From the NCBI GenBank assembly GCA_963920665.1, contig OY987267.1, forward strand, positions 19,096,001 to 19,160,000: a stretch of 64,000 bases of DNA. The letters are read 5' to 3'. The first letter of the stretch is position 1. The number at the start of each line of letters is the position of its first letter. This document shows positions 46,401-58,974 of this stretch, in pieces. This DNA is from Straminergon stramineum. Lineage: Eukaryota; Streptophyta; Bryopsida; Hypnales; Calliergonaceae. The translations under genes were made by a program, and so were the position numbers. The notes beneath the pieces were generated by a model. It had not been told where the DNA came from. It did no database searches and saw only the letters and a list, made by a program, of their open reading frames with translations.

Positions 46401-49054
46401 TAAACAAGGCTCATGAACTCGACCCGAATGATGCATTCACTTTGACGACTCGTGGAGATGTTAAGAGAAGGATGCACAAGTATGTAGAAGCATTGGAGGA
46501 CTTAAACAAGGCTCATGAACTTGAGCCTAATGATGCTTCGACATTGAGTGCGCGTGGAGATGTTAAGAGACTAATGGACAAGTATGCAGATGCATTGGAG
46601 GACTTAAACAAGGCTGATGAACTTGAGCCTAATGATGCTTCGACATTGAGTGCGCGTGGAGATGTTAAGAGAAGGATGGGCAAGTATGTAGATGCATTGG
46701 AGGACTTAAACAAGGCTCATGAACTCGACCCGAATGATGCACTCACTTTGACGGCTCGTGGAGATGTTAAGAGAATGATGGGCAAGTATGTAGATGCATT
46801 GGAGGACTTAAACAAGGCTCATGAACTCGACCCGAATGATGCATTCACTTTGACAACTCGTGGAGATGTTAAGAGACTAATGGACAAGTATGTAGATGCA
46901 TTGGAGGACTTAAACAAGGCTCATGAACTTGAGCCTAATGATGCTTCGACATTGTGTGCGCGTGGAGATGTTAAGAGACTAATGGACAAGTATGCAGATG
47001 CACTGGAGGACTTAAACAAGGCTCATGAACTTGAGCCTAATGATGTATTCACTTTGACGGCTCGTGGAGATGTTAAGAGAAGGATGGGCAAGTATGTAGA
47101 TGCATTGGAGGACTTAAACAAGGCTCATGAACTCGACCCGAATGATGCATTCACTTTGACGGCTCGTGGAGATGTTAAGAGAAGGATGGGCAAGTATGCA
47201 GATGCATTGGAGGACTTAAACAAGGCTCATGAACTCGACCCGAATGATGCATTCACTTTGGTGACTCGTGGAGATGTTAAGGAAAAGATGGGCAAGTATG
47301 TAGATGCATTGGAGGATTTAAACAAGGCTCATGAACTCGACCCGAATGATGCATTCACTTTGGTGACTCGTGGAGATGTTAAGAGAATGATGGGCAAGTA
47401 TGCAGATGCATTGGAGGACTTAAACAAGGCTCATGAACTCGACCCGAATGATGCATTCACTTTGACGGCTCGTGGAGATGTTAAGAGAATGATGGGCAAG
47501 TATGTAGATGGATTGGAGGACTTAAACAAGGCTCATGAACTCGACCCGAATGATGCATTCACTTTGACGGCTCGTGTAGATGGTAAGAGAATGATGGGCA
47601 AGTATGTAGATGCATTGGAGGACTTAAACAAGGCTAATGAACTCCAGCCTAATAATGCATTCACTTTGAAGACTCGTGGAGATGTTAAGAGAATGATGCA
47701 CAAGTATGTAGATGGATTGGAGGACTTAAACAAGGCTCATGAACTCCAGCCTAATGATGCATTCACTTTGAAGACTCGTGGAGATGTTAAGAGAATGATG
47801 GGCAAGTATGTAGATGCATTGGAGGACTTAAACAAGGCTCATGAACTTGAGCCTAATGATGTATTCACTTTGAAGACTCGTGGAGATGTTAAGAGAATGA
47901 TGCACAAGTATGCAGATGCATTGGAGGATTTAAACAAGGCTCATGAACTCGACCCGAATGATGCATTCACTTTGGTGACTCGTGGAGATGTTAAGAGAAT
48001 GATGGGCAAGTATGTAGATGCATTGGAAGACTTAAATAAGGCTCATGAACTCAATCCTAATGATGCATTCACTTTGAAGACTCGTGGAGATGTTAAGGAA
48101 AAGATGGGCAAGTATGTAGATGGATTGGAGGATTTAAACAAGGCTCATGAACTCGACCCGAATGATGCATTCACTTTGACGGCTCGTGTAGATGGTAAGA
48201 GAATGATGGGCAAGTATGTAGATGCATTGGAAGACTTAAATAAGGCTCATGAACTCAATCCTAATGATGCATTCACTTTGGTGACTCGTGGAGATGTTAA
48301 GGAAAAGATGGGCAAGTATGTAGATGGATTGGAGGATTTAAACAAGGCTCATGAACTCGACCCGAATGATGCATTCACTTTGACGACTCGTGGAGATGTT
48401 AAGAGACTAATGGACAAGTATGTAGATGCATTGGAGGACTTAAACAAAGTTGATGAACTCGAGCCTATTCATGCATTCACTTTGAGGAGTCGTGGAGATG
48501 TTAAGAGAACGATGGGCAAGTATGTAGATGCATTGGAGGACTTAAACAAGGCTCATGAACTCAATCCTAATAATGCATTCACTTTGAAGACTCGTGGAGA
48601 TGTTAAGAGAATGATGCACAAGTATCTAGATGCATTGGAGGACTTAAACAAGGCTCATGAACTCCAACCTAATGATGCATTCACTTTGGTGACTCGTGGA
48701 GATGTTAAGAGAATGATGGGCAAGTATGTAGATGGATTGGAGGACTTAAACAAGGCTCATGAACTTGAGCCTAATGATGTATTGACTTTGACGACTCGTG
48801 GAGATGTTAAGGAAAAGATGGGCAAGTATGTAGATGCATTGGAGGATTTAAACAAGGCTCATGAACTCGACCCGAATGATGCATTCACTTTGGTGACTCG
48901 TGGAGATGTTAAGAGAATGATGGGCAAGTATGTAGATGCATTGGAGGACTTAAACAAGGCTCATGAACTCAATCCTAATGATGCATTCACTTTGAAGACT
49001 CGTGGAGATGTTAAGAGAATGATGGACAAGTATGTAGATGCATTGGAGGACTGA
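40430..49054 (+). CDS. Kinase-TPR fusion protein, copy 2, giant TPR array (4 exons)
   Basis: The exons are 40,430-40,490, 40,730-42,256, 42,605-42,624 (micro-exon DTSSTSE) and 43,082-49,054, with the same phases as copy 1. The predicted protein is about 2,526 residues. The N-terminal helical domain and kinase are close to copy 1: GRGSSATVFK loop, VAVK lysine, HRDLKSMN, DFN in place of DFG, APE, and CDIYSF with the subdomain IX Asp intact. The C-terminal 1,980 residues are some 58 TPRs of the type GKYVDALEDLNKAHELDPND. A run of this length would form a superhelix of roughly seven turns if TPR geometry holds. The frame ends at TGA (49,052-49,054), where a repeat TTA Leu codon has become TGA; the array continues beyond. 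The frame stays open through nearly 6 kb, which argues for selection or very recent expansion. Substrate, partner and expression are unknown. Confidence 0.8.
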
Positions 49055-49440
49055 AACAAGGCTCATGAACTCGAGCCTAATGATGTATTCACTTTGAGGA
49101 GTCGTGGAGATGTTAAGAGAATGATGGGCAAGTATGCAAATGTATTAGAGGACTTAAACAAGGCTCATGAATTCAATCCTAATGATGCATTCACTCTGAG
49201 GACTCATGGAGATGTTAAGAGCATGATGGGCAAGTATGTAGATGCATTGGAGGACGTAAACAAAGTTGATGAACTCGAGCCTATTCATGCATTCACTTTG
49301 AGGAGTCGTGGAGATGTTAAGAGAATGATGGGCAAGTAGGCAGATGCATTGGTGGACTTGAACAAGGCTAATGAACTCGAGCCTAATGATGCATTTACTT
49401 TCAAGAGTTTTCGGAAGTTAAGAAGAGGATGGGCGAGTTG
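43106..49440 (+). repeat. TPR-coding tandem array, copy 2 (102-bp unit, about 62 units)
   Basis: About 62 units of 102 bp lie in one exon. Units are mosaics of a few variants at fixed positions: (K/R)(R/M/T/L)M(G/D/H)KY, (N/D/H)EL, (E/D/Q/N)PN(N/D). A block of eight units (816 bp) is tandemly duplicated with almost no change: sequence from about 43,380 recurs from about 44,196. The codon choice AACAAGGCT and GATGTTAAG differs from copy 1 (AACAAAGCT, GAAGTTAAG) throughout, so each array was homogenised on its own. Confidence 0.95.
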
Positions 49441-49550
49441 AAGATTTGAAGAAGGTTGATGAACTTGAGTCTAATGATATTTTCAATTTATGGAGTTATG
49501 GAGAAGTCAAAGGATTGTTGGGCAAGTATACATATGTATAGAAGACAATG
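49055..49550 (+). pseudogene. Decayed 3' tail of the TPR exon, copy 2
   Basis: After the TGA the repeat frame stays open for about 280 bases, then meets a TAG at 49,337 (TAT changed to TAG), then a frameshift, and ends with the diverged unit DLKKVDELESNDIFNLW and EVKGLLGKYTYV-stop. This last unit matches the tail of copy 1 and probably marks the ancestral C-terminus. Confidence 0.65.
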
Positions 49551-50937
49551 GCAAGGCTTATGATCTTGAATTTGGTGGTCCTTTTATGTTATTGAACCTT
49601 TCATTGTTTATATTTTGGTTCATTCAATTATTTGTAAGTGACCTTCTTAACTATGATTGAAGTTGGAAATGATATCACCTAGAAAGTTAATTATTTGTAT
49701 TAATATTTAGTTAATAGTTTTTTGTCAACTATTCACTTCCTTGAATGATTAATGCTTTTGTGCAAGTTTGGGTTTTTTTAGTAGGTTGATATTGAAGAAA
49801 ATTTGGATATTTTCTAAAAAAGATTCATATTGAATTCTAGTATAGGACGTCACAGTGAAATATTCAATAATTTTCTTTCAATATTATTTTGCTAGTACGA
49901 TTGTACATATTCAACTACTCATGTATAACAACATGATTTTGTTGATGCTTACATTTATGTATATCTTGATGATGGTCTTCATGTTTAGGTATTTAATTTA
50001 TTTGTTCAAAGAAATGGTGACACAAATTTTTATTTAGAATTTTGGTAGTTCTTTTAACTTGTTTCATTGGAAGATGAAAGAATACCAATTAATGAGATGT
50101 TGATATTGGTAAGATTGTATTCTCTAAATTTTCTTGATATTTGCATTTTGGGAGCAATTATAACCTTGGTTCATTATGTAATTTTTACATTTTTCATAAC
50201 ATTTGTGCCTGTATTTGTGCAAAGTATATTCCTTTATCTTAGTTTTTATGCAATTCTTTTGTATCTAGATATATTTAGGATAATAAATAAATCTAGATCA
50301 TATATAGATTAAATATTTATAGATTATAGTTATAATTCCCATATTGAAATGTCAAAATCTATAGTTGTAACTTTTTTTTCAAATAATATACGTGGAGCAT
50401 GTCAAATATGTTAAGAAGTATTTATTGTTGATCATGATAAGGAAGGAAGGAAAAGGACTTGACCTTTTTCTTCTGTCTATAATGTCGAACACAACCAACT
50501 ATGATACCCTCATCCTCCAAGTGCCTGGAAATTGACAATCTTCATTCAAAACTTTCTTTTTCAATTCAAAGCAAGTTGTAATTTATAAGATTGTCACAAG
50601 CTCCAGAATAATAGTATTTGTCATTATTTGGTATTTAGAACCACTTGACGTTCGTTGTAGTTGCCAAAATCATTGAAAAAGTCCTTGAATAGCCCAATTA
50701 GGTATACTTTTAATTAACATCTTCTATTTCCTACTAAGTGCAAAGTGTCATCTTTCATTTCACCAATTTGTCAACCCCATCACCTATTTTTCATTTGTAA
50801 AAAACTATAAACAGGCATGGAAGAATGATCCCATTGATTCAAGCTACCTTTCCATCATCCCATTCACGGTCTATAATTCTTCTCTGTGACTATGTTTCTA
50901 CCTTTGCTATAGATATGATGGAAAGAGAATTGAATAA
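49551..50937. other. AT-rich spacer, copy 2
   Basis: Counterpart of 10,126-11,484. No gene is seen; hydrophobic short frames follow from T-rich sequence. Confidence 0.4.
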
Positions 50938-51505
50938 TACTCCCTCCATTTTAAAATGATCTTCCGAGTCCTCTTCATTTTTGTTCGAAAATGATCTTCC
51001 AATTGCATATTGTGACATAGAAAGAAGGGAGCTAGGGGTTTGGTAGTAGTTTTTGGAGCAATGGAATGAAACTCGATCAAGAATCTTGATTTAGAGTATT
51101 CCAAGAATAACATTGATAGTACTTTGTGAGATGCGTGTATTCTTGAGAATATTCCCTATACTTAGTGCCATACCTAATCAAGTCCAAAGCTGCATGTCAA
51201 TAGCCACATGGTCTTGGGCTAAAGGTTGATAGGTTGATAGGTCAAGTCTTGTACCACAAGCAGTAGTCATGGGCTCTAGAAATTGGGCAATTGAATGCTC
51301 ACCGATGCTCTTTAAAAATGCCTCAAAAATCCTACTTTGAATACTCTAAAACTATATTTAGGAAAGGACTTGGGTACACAAAAGTTTTAAAATGATAATT
51401 ATGAGTGCACCAAACTCTACTTATAGCTTGAAATAGGTTGAAATAACCTTAATTTAGAACATTTTGCATGTTGAATAGGAAGATCATTTTGGATCAAAGG
51501 GAGTA
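50938..51505. mobile_element. Stowaway-like MITE, copy 2
   Basis: Orthologous to 11,485-12,048, TA-flanked, left end CTCCCTCCATTTTAAAATGA and right end, reverse-complemented, CTCCCTTTGATCCAAAATGA. Confidence 0.85.
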
Positions 51506-53689
51506 GTGTCGAATGATATTATACCACATGGTCTTATGTTTGTTTATACTTGAAGCCGGATTGAAGGCCAACCCAAGCTCTCTAAGTTTGAACCAATAAA
51601 GTCACTCAAGTCCTCCAAATCCGGCCCAAGGGCTTTATACTAGGGTTGGGCCAAAATTACAACTCATCCTACATGATGCCTTAGATGGCATAGTTTTGGC
51701 ACCAAACCTTTTGGTTCCAAGGATGAAATCCAATGAGGTTTTCGGTGGCCATAACTCCTATGTAGCACTAGATTGGGCTCCTCCATTAGATCATGAACAC
51801 CTCTAGCATGAATCAACGGAAGTTCTTATTTGAAACTTTCCCGTTCATAACTTTTGCATAATATATCCAAATGTCATGTTGTTTAGTGCATTGAAATCTC
51901 CTTTCACTTGCCAACAAGAAAAATTGAATAATTGACCAATCTCATAATAGTGAAAAGGCATAATAACAAAAAATGGTTGTGCACACCTAAATTCAAGTAC
52001 AGTTGGTCATTTGGGAAAGCAGATTTCAACTCCAATCCTTAATGAAATTCCAAAACATCTTGCCATTCATAAATTGAACTAAGACAATAATTTTGTTGAG
52101 CTCTAAAATTACTAGAAACATTGAACATTCCAATTCATTTAATCCTTTAACGATGCTGGCTTGTAGAATACAGACATCATTTGGACCGTATTTTGAGGTA
52201 GCTTGGTGTATAGAGCATTATTTCGATCTCTAGGAAGTAGATTCTAGAGCCCAAAGTTTTTGCTTGAGTTTCTTGTCAAGGCTAAAACAACATGACGAAA
52301 TGTGTGGGCTTAATCTAAGGACCAAAAATTCGTGAAAAATGTTAGCATGGCAGGGGTTGGTTGGGGTCTTTCTATCAAGGTTCTTGGATACTCATATGGT
52401 ACTTCATGTAATCAATGACTGCTCTAGACACAATGTCAAGTTGAAGTGGAGCGCAGTATAGGTTTCCCAGTTACATTGTCACTTGTAGATTAGCTAGCAA
52501 ATATCACTTGTGGTATAGCTAGCTAGGCAAAAACTTTACAACCAATCACCAAATCTCTCACACTTGTGAATTTCTGGTTGTATTGCCTTTGCTCATGTTG
52601 TAGATGAGAAGCGAACCAAGTTGGATCCCAAAACTACAAAGTACATTGTACTTTATAGTTGACTACTTTGATGACACTAAAGCTTATCGACATTGTCACC
52701 CAACTTCCCAAACAAATTTTGAGGGCAAAGACGCCCAGATCAATGACCACTACTCCTAGCATTTTCAAATTGTATTAACCATCAAGTCATGTGTAGCTTT
52801 AAAACTTCTTGTAGACTAAGTTGGGTCCATTGAAATTATTGATCCACCCATAGATTCACCTTCCATTCCCAATGCATCATATAACACATGCACTTGAACC
52901 TATTAGCGGGCACCCTTTCTTCAATTCTCTCTTGCCCAAAGTAACTAGGTTACAAACATTGATCAATAGAGAGAGCAAGCTCTTGCACAAGAAGTTGTCA
53001 GACTTCCAAATTCCTATTTGCATGAACCTGTAAATCTAAGAGCTTTAGAACTTCTAGATTCCTCATGTTTACTTAAACCTATAAGTTCACCATTTCTTGT
53101 CAATTCAAAATCTCCCGAAGTTGCTCAAGTATGTCGATGAACATCCATTCGATACACCAATACTACGTACTTAGAGAAGATGTAATGCAAGAACATCACA
53201 AATTGACAGCAATGAAAAAATGATTGCAACTCACCAAATTACTCCAAACTCTAGTGAACTGCAATTGCAAAAACAAACAACTCACAGAAGATGAGATCAA
53301 AGCAACGCCACAAATTGTGAGAGAAAACCCAACGGTAATCTGCAAATGCATAAGAACCTAAACCCTAAGTTGCGCATTATGGTGAGACTACACTAAACTA
53401 GCTAAAGTTGTCGCTGGTCTATTACAATCTAACACCTCACAACTATGTATTTGAATTGTATAGTTTCACTAGAGATATGATTTTACAAGAAATACATTGT
53501 TGACTATCTTCCGGTAAGCAAAGATTCCTTGTCAAATCTCTAAATTTTTCAAAAAAAATTCGTACTTTTTCTTTACATTGATGCCCACAATATTCAAGTT
53601 TCAAGTATTTGCAAATACATCCATTCTCAATGAGTTATTACGTGAATACTACAAATCGTAGGCCAATTTTGGCCATCTATGCATTTAAG
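51506..53689. other. Spacer without a supportable gene, copy 2
   Basis: Counterpart of 12,049-14,219. The weak coding relic near 13,660 is interrupted here (a TGA and a one-base shift near 53,220). A short extra duplication around 52,640 (AAAGTACATTGTACTTT) is palindromic and specific to this copy. Confidence 0.35.
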
Positions 53690-54960
53690 GGATAATTCTA
53701 GTTCAGTTTATGAATTTTACCTTCAATTCAATGGATTTAATTAATGTAGTTCAGTTACACTTTGTTGTAGTAATTCAGCTCAATTTTTACAGTTAGTTTA
53801 GCCCTAAGTTAATTTGATCAATTTTTATAGTTAATTTAATCCTCAATTAATTAGATCAATTTTTAGTTAATTTAGAATAGTCTTCACTTAATTTAGCTAG
53901 GTTTATACACGCTTTAACCCCTAAAGGACCATTGTCCCTTCAAGGGGCAAATGAGATTTCGGGTAGGTACCTACAATCTCAATTTTTGTCTTGATTTTTT
54001 GAAATTTTTTATGAAGATAGAAAAATTAATTATCTTCATGGGAATATATATTTTTTTCATTTGGTGCGTGGGAACAAAAGTTAAGTCCAAATAAGCTCAA
54101 AATAGGGGAGAAAGGGCAGCAAAACAAAGTTTCAAAAATTGGAATTCTGAATTTTGAATTTTTTTTGGCTTATAGATTATATTTTTGTCTACACAAAAAG
54201 CTTTGATTCGTTCTATTTGGATGTGTTATGAGAAAGTTATAGACAATCTTGTTTTTCGGGCAAATAGAGCATCTTCCTCCAAAAAATAACTTATAGGATT
54301 CATTTCTAAATGCAATTTTTACAATTTAAAAAAAAATTCCATATGGTTTCATTAAATTTCTAAAACAATCTCACAGTTGGGATTAGTGCATTTTAATTCA
54401 ATCTTAGAAATATTAATAATTTAGATTTTCCTTCTATCTTGTACCTACCTCTACTTAATATTTTTTCCTAAACTCTCAACTCAATTCTCCACCATAAAGA
54501 TTTAAAGCTCAAAACTTTGTAGTGCAAAAACGTAAAGTTAAGAAGGTTCAAAGTCAAATAACCTAGTCCCGCAATGTGTAGAAAAACTTGTTTTCTTCAC
54601 TTTAAATGCAGATATCTTACAATCTATGCAGTCAAAAATTTTGAAATTTTTTCCACACATTTTTATACTAATTAGGTATAAGATCCTATTGTTAGATATT
54701 CAAAAAATAAAATTTTGAAATTTTTTTACTCTTTGCTCTAAAAATGGTAGTTTTGAGTATTTTTTTGTAGAAAAAAGGCCTTGGTCCTTAAGGGTTAATT
54801 TAGTCCTCAATTCATTTGATCAATTTTTACAATTAATTTAGTTTCTCACTTAATTTAGCTCAATTTATACAAACTTTAATTGATCCCTCAATTCATTTGT
54901 TCAATTTTTACACTTACTTTAGTTCCTTAATTAATGTAGCTCCTCAATTAATTAATTTTA
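53690..54960. repeat. Degenerate AT-rich tandem repeat split by PB1, copy 2
   Basis: Same array as 14,220-15,595. The right-hand part has lost about 80 bp relative to copy 1, consistent with unit loss. Confidence 0.55.
53914..54798. mobile_element. piggyBac-like element PB1, copy 2
   Basis: TTAA-flanked, termini CCCCTAAAGGACCATTG and, reverse-complemented, CCCTTAAGGACCAAGGCC. These ends are better preserved than in copy 1. No transposase frame is present. Confidence 0.8.
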
Positions 54961-56776
54961 TAGTGCCTGAAATCTAGGTTGAATGTAGGTAGATTATTAT
55001 AGGTATGTCAATAACCAATTCTTGAACTTGCAATGTCAAACTTTTCCTAGGATTTAGCAATTTGCAAGTATTCAAAGATGGATTCATTCCTAACTTTAAC
55101 CAATCTCTCATATTTGGATCATAAATTTTATTATGCGTGCATGTTTACATGTTGTATAATTTTTTATTTTTTATTTTTATACATGTTGCACAATTTTGGG
55201 TGCAATGATAGAATCATTAGAGGCTTGATGGATATGGAGGAAGGTGCTAAGAAATTACTTCATGAACTCCTCTAAAGTTTTACATGCTATATTTGTCATT
55301 TTCCAAGTTCTATTTTGGTGTGTATGAAGGTCTATTGTGGTTGCAATAATCTTCATTTGCAAAAAAATTATCTAAAAATAGGAAAACAAACTCAATGTGT
55401 ATTGATTAAACACATTATCACAAAATTTAGAATTATAAATGAAGTTAAATTGCAATTTAATATGATTTTGAAAAGTACAAGAAATATAAATAATAGGAAA
55501 AAAAGGAAAAGGTTCACAAAAGTTTAAACACTTTCTCTTTAATTTTTGAAAAAAAAAATAGGGAGAAAAAGAAGAAAAATCTCTATGTTTTATATTTTTT
55601 TAATTGAGCATTAAGAAAATCCAAGAGAACATGAATCGGAAATTAGGTCATAAAATTGGGCCTCAACACTCTACATTAACTAGGGCTAGAGTGTAGAACT
55701 AAGGCTAGATTGAGGGCCAGATTGGGGGTATATTGGGCTGACCTTCCATTCGACCCCAAGGCTAGTACAAATCAGGCCTTAGATTATTATGAGTCAAGGA
55801 ATTCCGAAGTGCAATTTCAAATTTGACTTTCCAATTTCATGAACTATAATCAATGCTACTCATAAAGCAAAAGGCTCGCTATCTATGTCAGAACTAATCA
55901 TAAGACTATCACTATTGGAGAAATCACTATCCATTTCAACAAAGATTTAGAATGCCTCTGTAGTTCCAAACAATTGGTTAGGATGACTTCATTCCGACAT
56001 ACTTTAGCACAATCATATTAGTTATTGCCACATTAGATGGTGATTCAAAATGGGCTCTACTACAATGTCATCACAAGTTAGATTCCCTTTTCCTATTGTA
56101 GAACTAGTAATGTACACTAGAAGAAAACCTTGTTGAAGTTCATATTTTCTTGTACTCAAGTAAAAGGAGGTTCTAATGCACCAAAGAATGTGACATCAGG
56201 ATACCATATGCAAAAATTATGAAGGGACAAAGTTTTTTTGGGTAGAAGTTTTAACATTGTTTTTTCAGAATATATACATATTGATTTTGGATATGTACAC
56301 AGAGTGATGATGACGGTTTTAAACAAGGTACAATTTGGGGGTACCAACCTTACTTTTCCAATTTACTTCCCTTGGTGAAAACTACAATTAGGCCTTGGAA
56401 AAACTTGTAGTTAGCTTTTGGAAATGAAGTTGTTGTTCACGGAAAGGGGACCCAAACACTAACAGACACGTGTCCCTCAATCACTAGGTGTTTTCATTTA
56501 ACTCATCTTGTATTACTTATTCTAAAGGTAATTACATCAAGGAGTTTAATTTGAGGAGTTTCAATTGTTGTAGAGAATTGTGAGATTGTGATTATTGTAG
56601 GATTGGACTTTGAGTCTAGAAATTTGGAACTTCAATATTTGGGTTTGCATATTCTGGAATTGAAAAAGCTTCGTGTGTTTGGTTTTAATGTTTGGACATC
56701 TTTTAGTGTGCTTTTGTGTGACCAATTAATGTTTGGAGATTCTCGTATCTTTAATAAGGGTTGTTGTGTAGATAAA
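54961..56776. other. Spacer, copy 2, including the empty PB2 site
   Basis: Counterpart of 15,596-17,354. At 56,726-56,729 a single TTAA marks the unoccupied target of PB2. No gene is seen. Confidence 0.4.
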
Positions 56777-58235
56777 GTAACATGATACGATCAAGATGCA
56801 CATTGTGATGAAACTATTGTTTTTTGTATTAACCACTCCTCATTAACACAAGGGGTACATATGTCATTTTCCCATTAGTTGCAAAGATTTTACAAAAAAT
56901 TTGGAAGGGGTACATGTGTGATTTTCCTTATTGGTTGCAAAACTTTTACATACAAAAATTTCAAAGAGGTACATGTGTATGTTTTTTTGGAAAAAGATTT
57001 CAAAATTTCTCTTACAAAAATCCATGAGCATTTCCATGCTAAAATCTTTGTAGCTTCAACCCCAAGCCCTAAGACAGAAACAAAAGAGGAAGAAACTGCA
57101 AATGAGCATTGAAACAATGCTCGATCTCTAAGCTGATGATTATCAATCCCTGTAATGTAATACACACTGAATGGTCCAATTTCTTCCATTATGTTCACAC
57201 CAATTGTACTCCTGGCACGCCACAGCATCCAAAAAACAAAAAACAAAAATCTGATTTCTTCCACAAAGGTTAATTCTTGAAGATTAACAACTTGAAGCTC
57301 AATAAGGGTGAAGATTAGAAGCTCATACCTAAAAGACTAGCTCAACTAGAGTGTCATCATTCAGCAAAAAAAATCACTTTTTTGTTATGGACAACTTTCA
57401 TGAATTTGCCACACAATGCTCACCATTGCAACGAACGCTCCCTATTGCGAAAACTGCATTGCAACAAACAAAGGAACATATAAGGCACTAAACGCCAAAC
57501 CCTAAATCTTTAAATGTAGTGCACACTAATTGTTGATACTAAGTACACTATGCATACTAACCATTTGCTTTGCAGTAGGACTCCCTTGCAAAGAAACTTC
57601 TTCAATTTAGAGTTCATAAACAAAAGCAAACAAGTGACCAAATCCACATACTAGCTGCAATTCACAAACATGTTGATTGATCAAGCTTGGAGTAATTCTG
57701 ATCGTTTTACATTCGACACTAAGCACACTCAATGTCAGTACATTAAACCTAAACGCTGACACTAAGCATGCTAAGTACAATATACTCCATGCTAGCACAA
57801 CTTCCTAAACATGAAAAAACAAACCATTTGCTTCATAGTATGACCACTCTGCAAAGAAACTTCTTCAATTTAGGGTTCATTGAAGCAAACATGTAACACA
57901 AATAGAATTCATGCATCGAACAAATTGCACCTCCGACTGAATTTCCACCTTCTGCGTTGCACTCCTCGTAGCAAACACAAGAACGCTGAATGAAGGGAAA
58001 TGCATGGGCACCAAACCCCAAGTATTCAATGGCCAAGATCTACTTGTTGGCGCAATTAATAGATACCTTTTTCCAACTAATCATCTAATCAACGGCATTA
58101 GAGAGGGGGGGGGATTTTTTCAGTATCAAGATCAACAGCTATCATTTTTTTCACCTAGGGGAGGGGAGGAAATTGGAGGGAACAGGGGCTACAATCATCT
58201 TTTGGCCACATTGTAACACAATACGATCAAGTTGC
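56777..58235. mobile_element. Copy-2-specific 1.44-kb insertion with 23-bp flanking repeats
   Basis: A 23-base sequence, GTAACATGATACGATCAAG plus ATGC, at 56,777-56,799 recurs with about four differences at 58,213-58,235. Copy 1 has it once (near 18,371-18,395). The 1.44 kb between is absent from copy 1. It holds short direct repeats near its left end (GGGGTACATGTGTGATTTTCC type) and a 45-bp direct repeat about 260 bp apart (GCAAAGAAACTTCTTCAATT at about 57,590 and 57,852). There is no open transposase or reverse transcriptase and no obvious terminal inverted repeat or poly(A) tail, so the mechanism is open. Confidence 0.6.
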
Positions 58236-58344
58236 TAGTTCCTATTGTTGACAATGAGTATAAGGAATGCATAGAGAAGGCTTGTTGGAGTTTACAAGCA
58301 TTCATTGCTGAGAAAAAACAATACTCCTCTCATACTTCGCCTTG
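58232..58344 (+). pseudogene. Ascorbate peroxidase first-exon remnant, copy 2
   Basis: Counterpart of 18,392-18,503. The start codon is TTG instead of ATG, the frame reads LVPIVDNEYKECIEKACWSL then QAFIAEKK, and an extra A shifts the frame before a stretch that would read NTPLILRLV. It lacks the in-frame TGA of copy 1, so the two copies were broken by different mutations. Confidence 0.75.
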
Positions 58345-58708
58345 TGTATGACTTCTTTGATAACCACCTTACATGTTGGATGTTGTGAAACAACTACTTT
58401 CCTCTCTTGCTTCGTGCACCAATTCTTTTTTGACCAAATGAAAGCTGAAGCAGGGTATTTCCTCATCAATTTTCGTATTCTTCTTGTGATGGTCCCAGTG
58501 TCACAATGAGGGTCAAGAAATTCTGTCTCCTTTAGTTTATGCAAGAGTGCGAAGAAGTGGATGTATAGTTTCTAGTTACACCTACGCTCTCACCATTCAT
58601 AATGAAAAACTCTATCTTCTAGACTATTTTGGATTGCAATTGTCATTATGTACAATGTAATCACATGAGAAATTGCACAACTTTTCGACATAAGTGTCAA
58701 AATTCAAT

Positions 58709-58939
58709 TTAACCCCTCAAGGACTAAATGATTGTTGAATATACGGTCAAATTTATAATCTTTCAATCCATATAGTCAAAGTTTTGAAAAAATTTCTACA
58801 CATTCCCTTAGTAGTCTAATACAAATTTGTATAGTTGAATTTTGAAAAAAAAATTGTTTTTCGTTTTTTTCTCACTGTCCTAAAGTGGCAATTTTTCACA
58901 ATTTCAGTGTGAAATGTGCCTCAATCCTTTAGGGGTTAA
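58709..58939. mobile_element. piggyBac-like MITE PB4, present only in copy 2
   Basis: 231 bp with TTAA duplications, termini CCCCTCAAGGACTAAATG and, reverse-complemented, CCCCTAAAGGATTGAGGC. Copy 1 has the empty site at 19,435-19,438 (ATTCAATTTAAGAATC). The interior resembles the right half of PB1 (ATTTCTACACATTC, GTTGAATTTTGAAAA), so it looks like an internally deleted derivative. Confidence 0.9.
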
Positions 58940-58974
58940 GAATCATATTTTCATATTACAAATGTCAACTAATG

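Noticed and set aside
43369..47733. Series of minus-strand frames opposite the long TPR array
   Set aside because: Same repeat artefact; they break wherever a unit variant introduces a stop.
49094..49339. Separate small TPR protein after the stop of the long array
   Set aside because: It is in the same frame as the upstream exon and is the tail left behind by the TGA at 49,052, with no promoter or start of its own.
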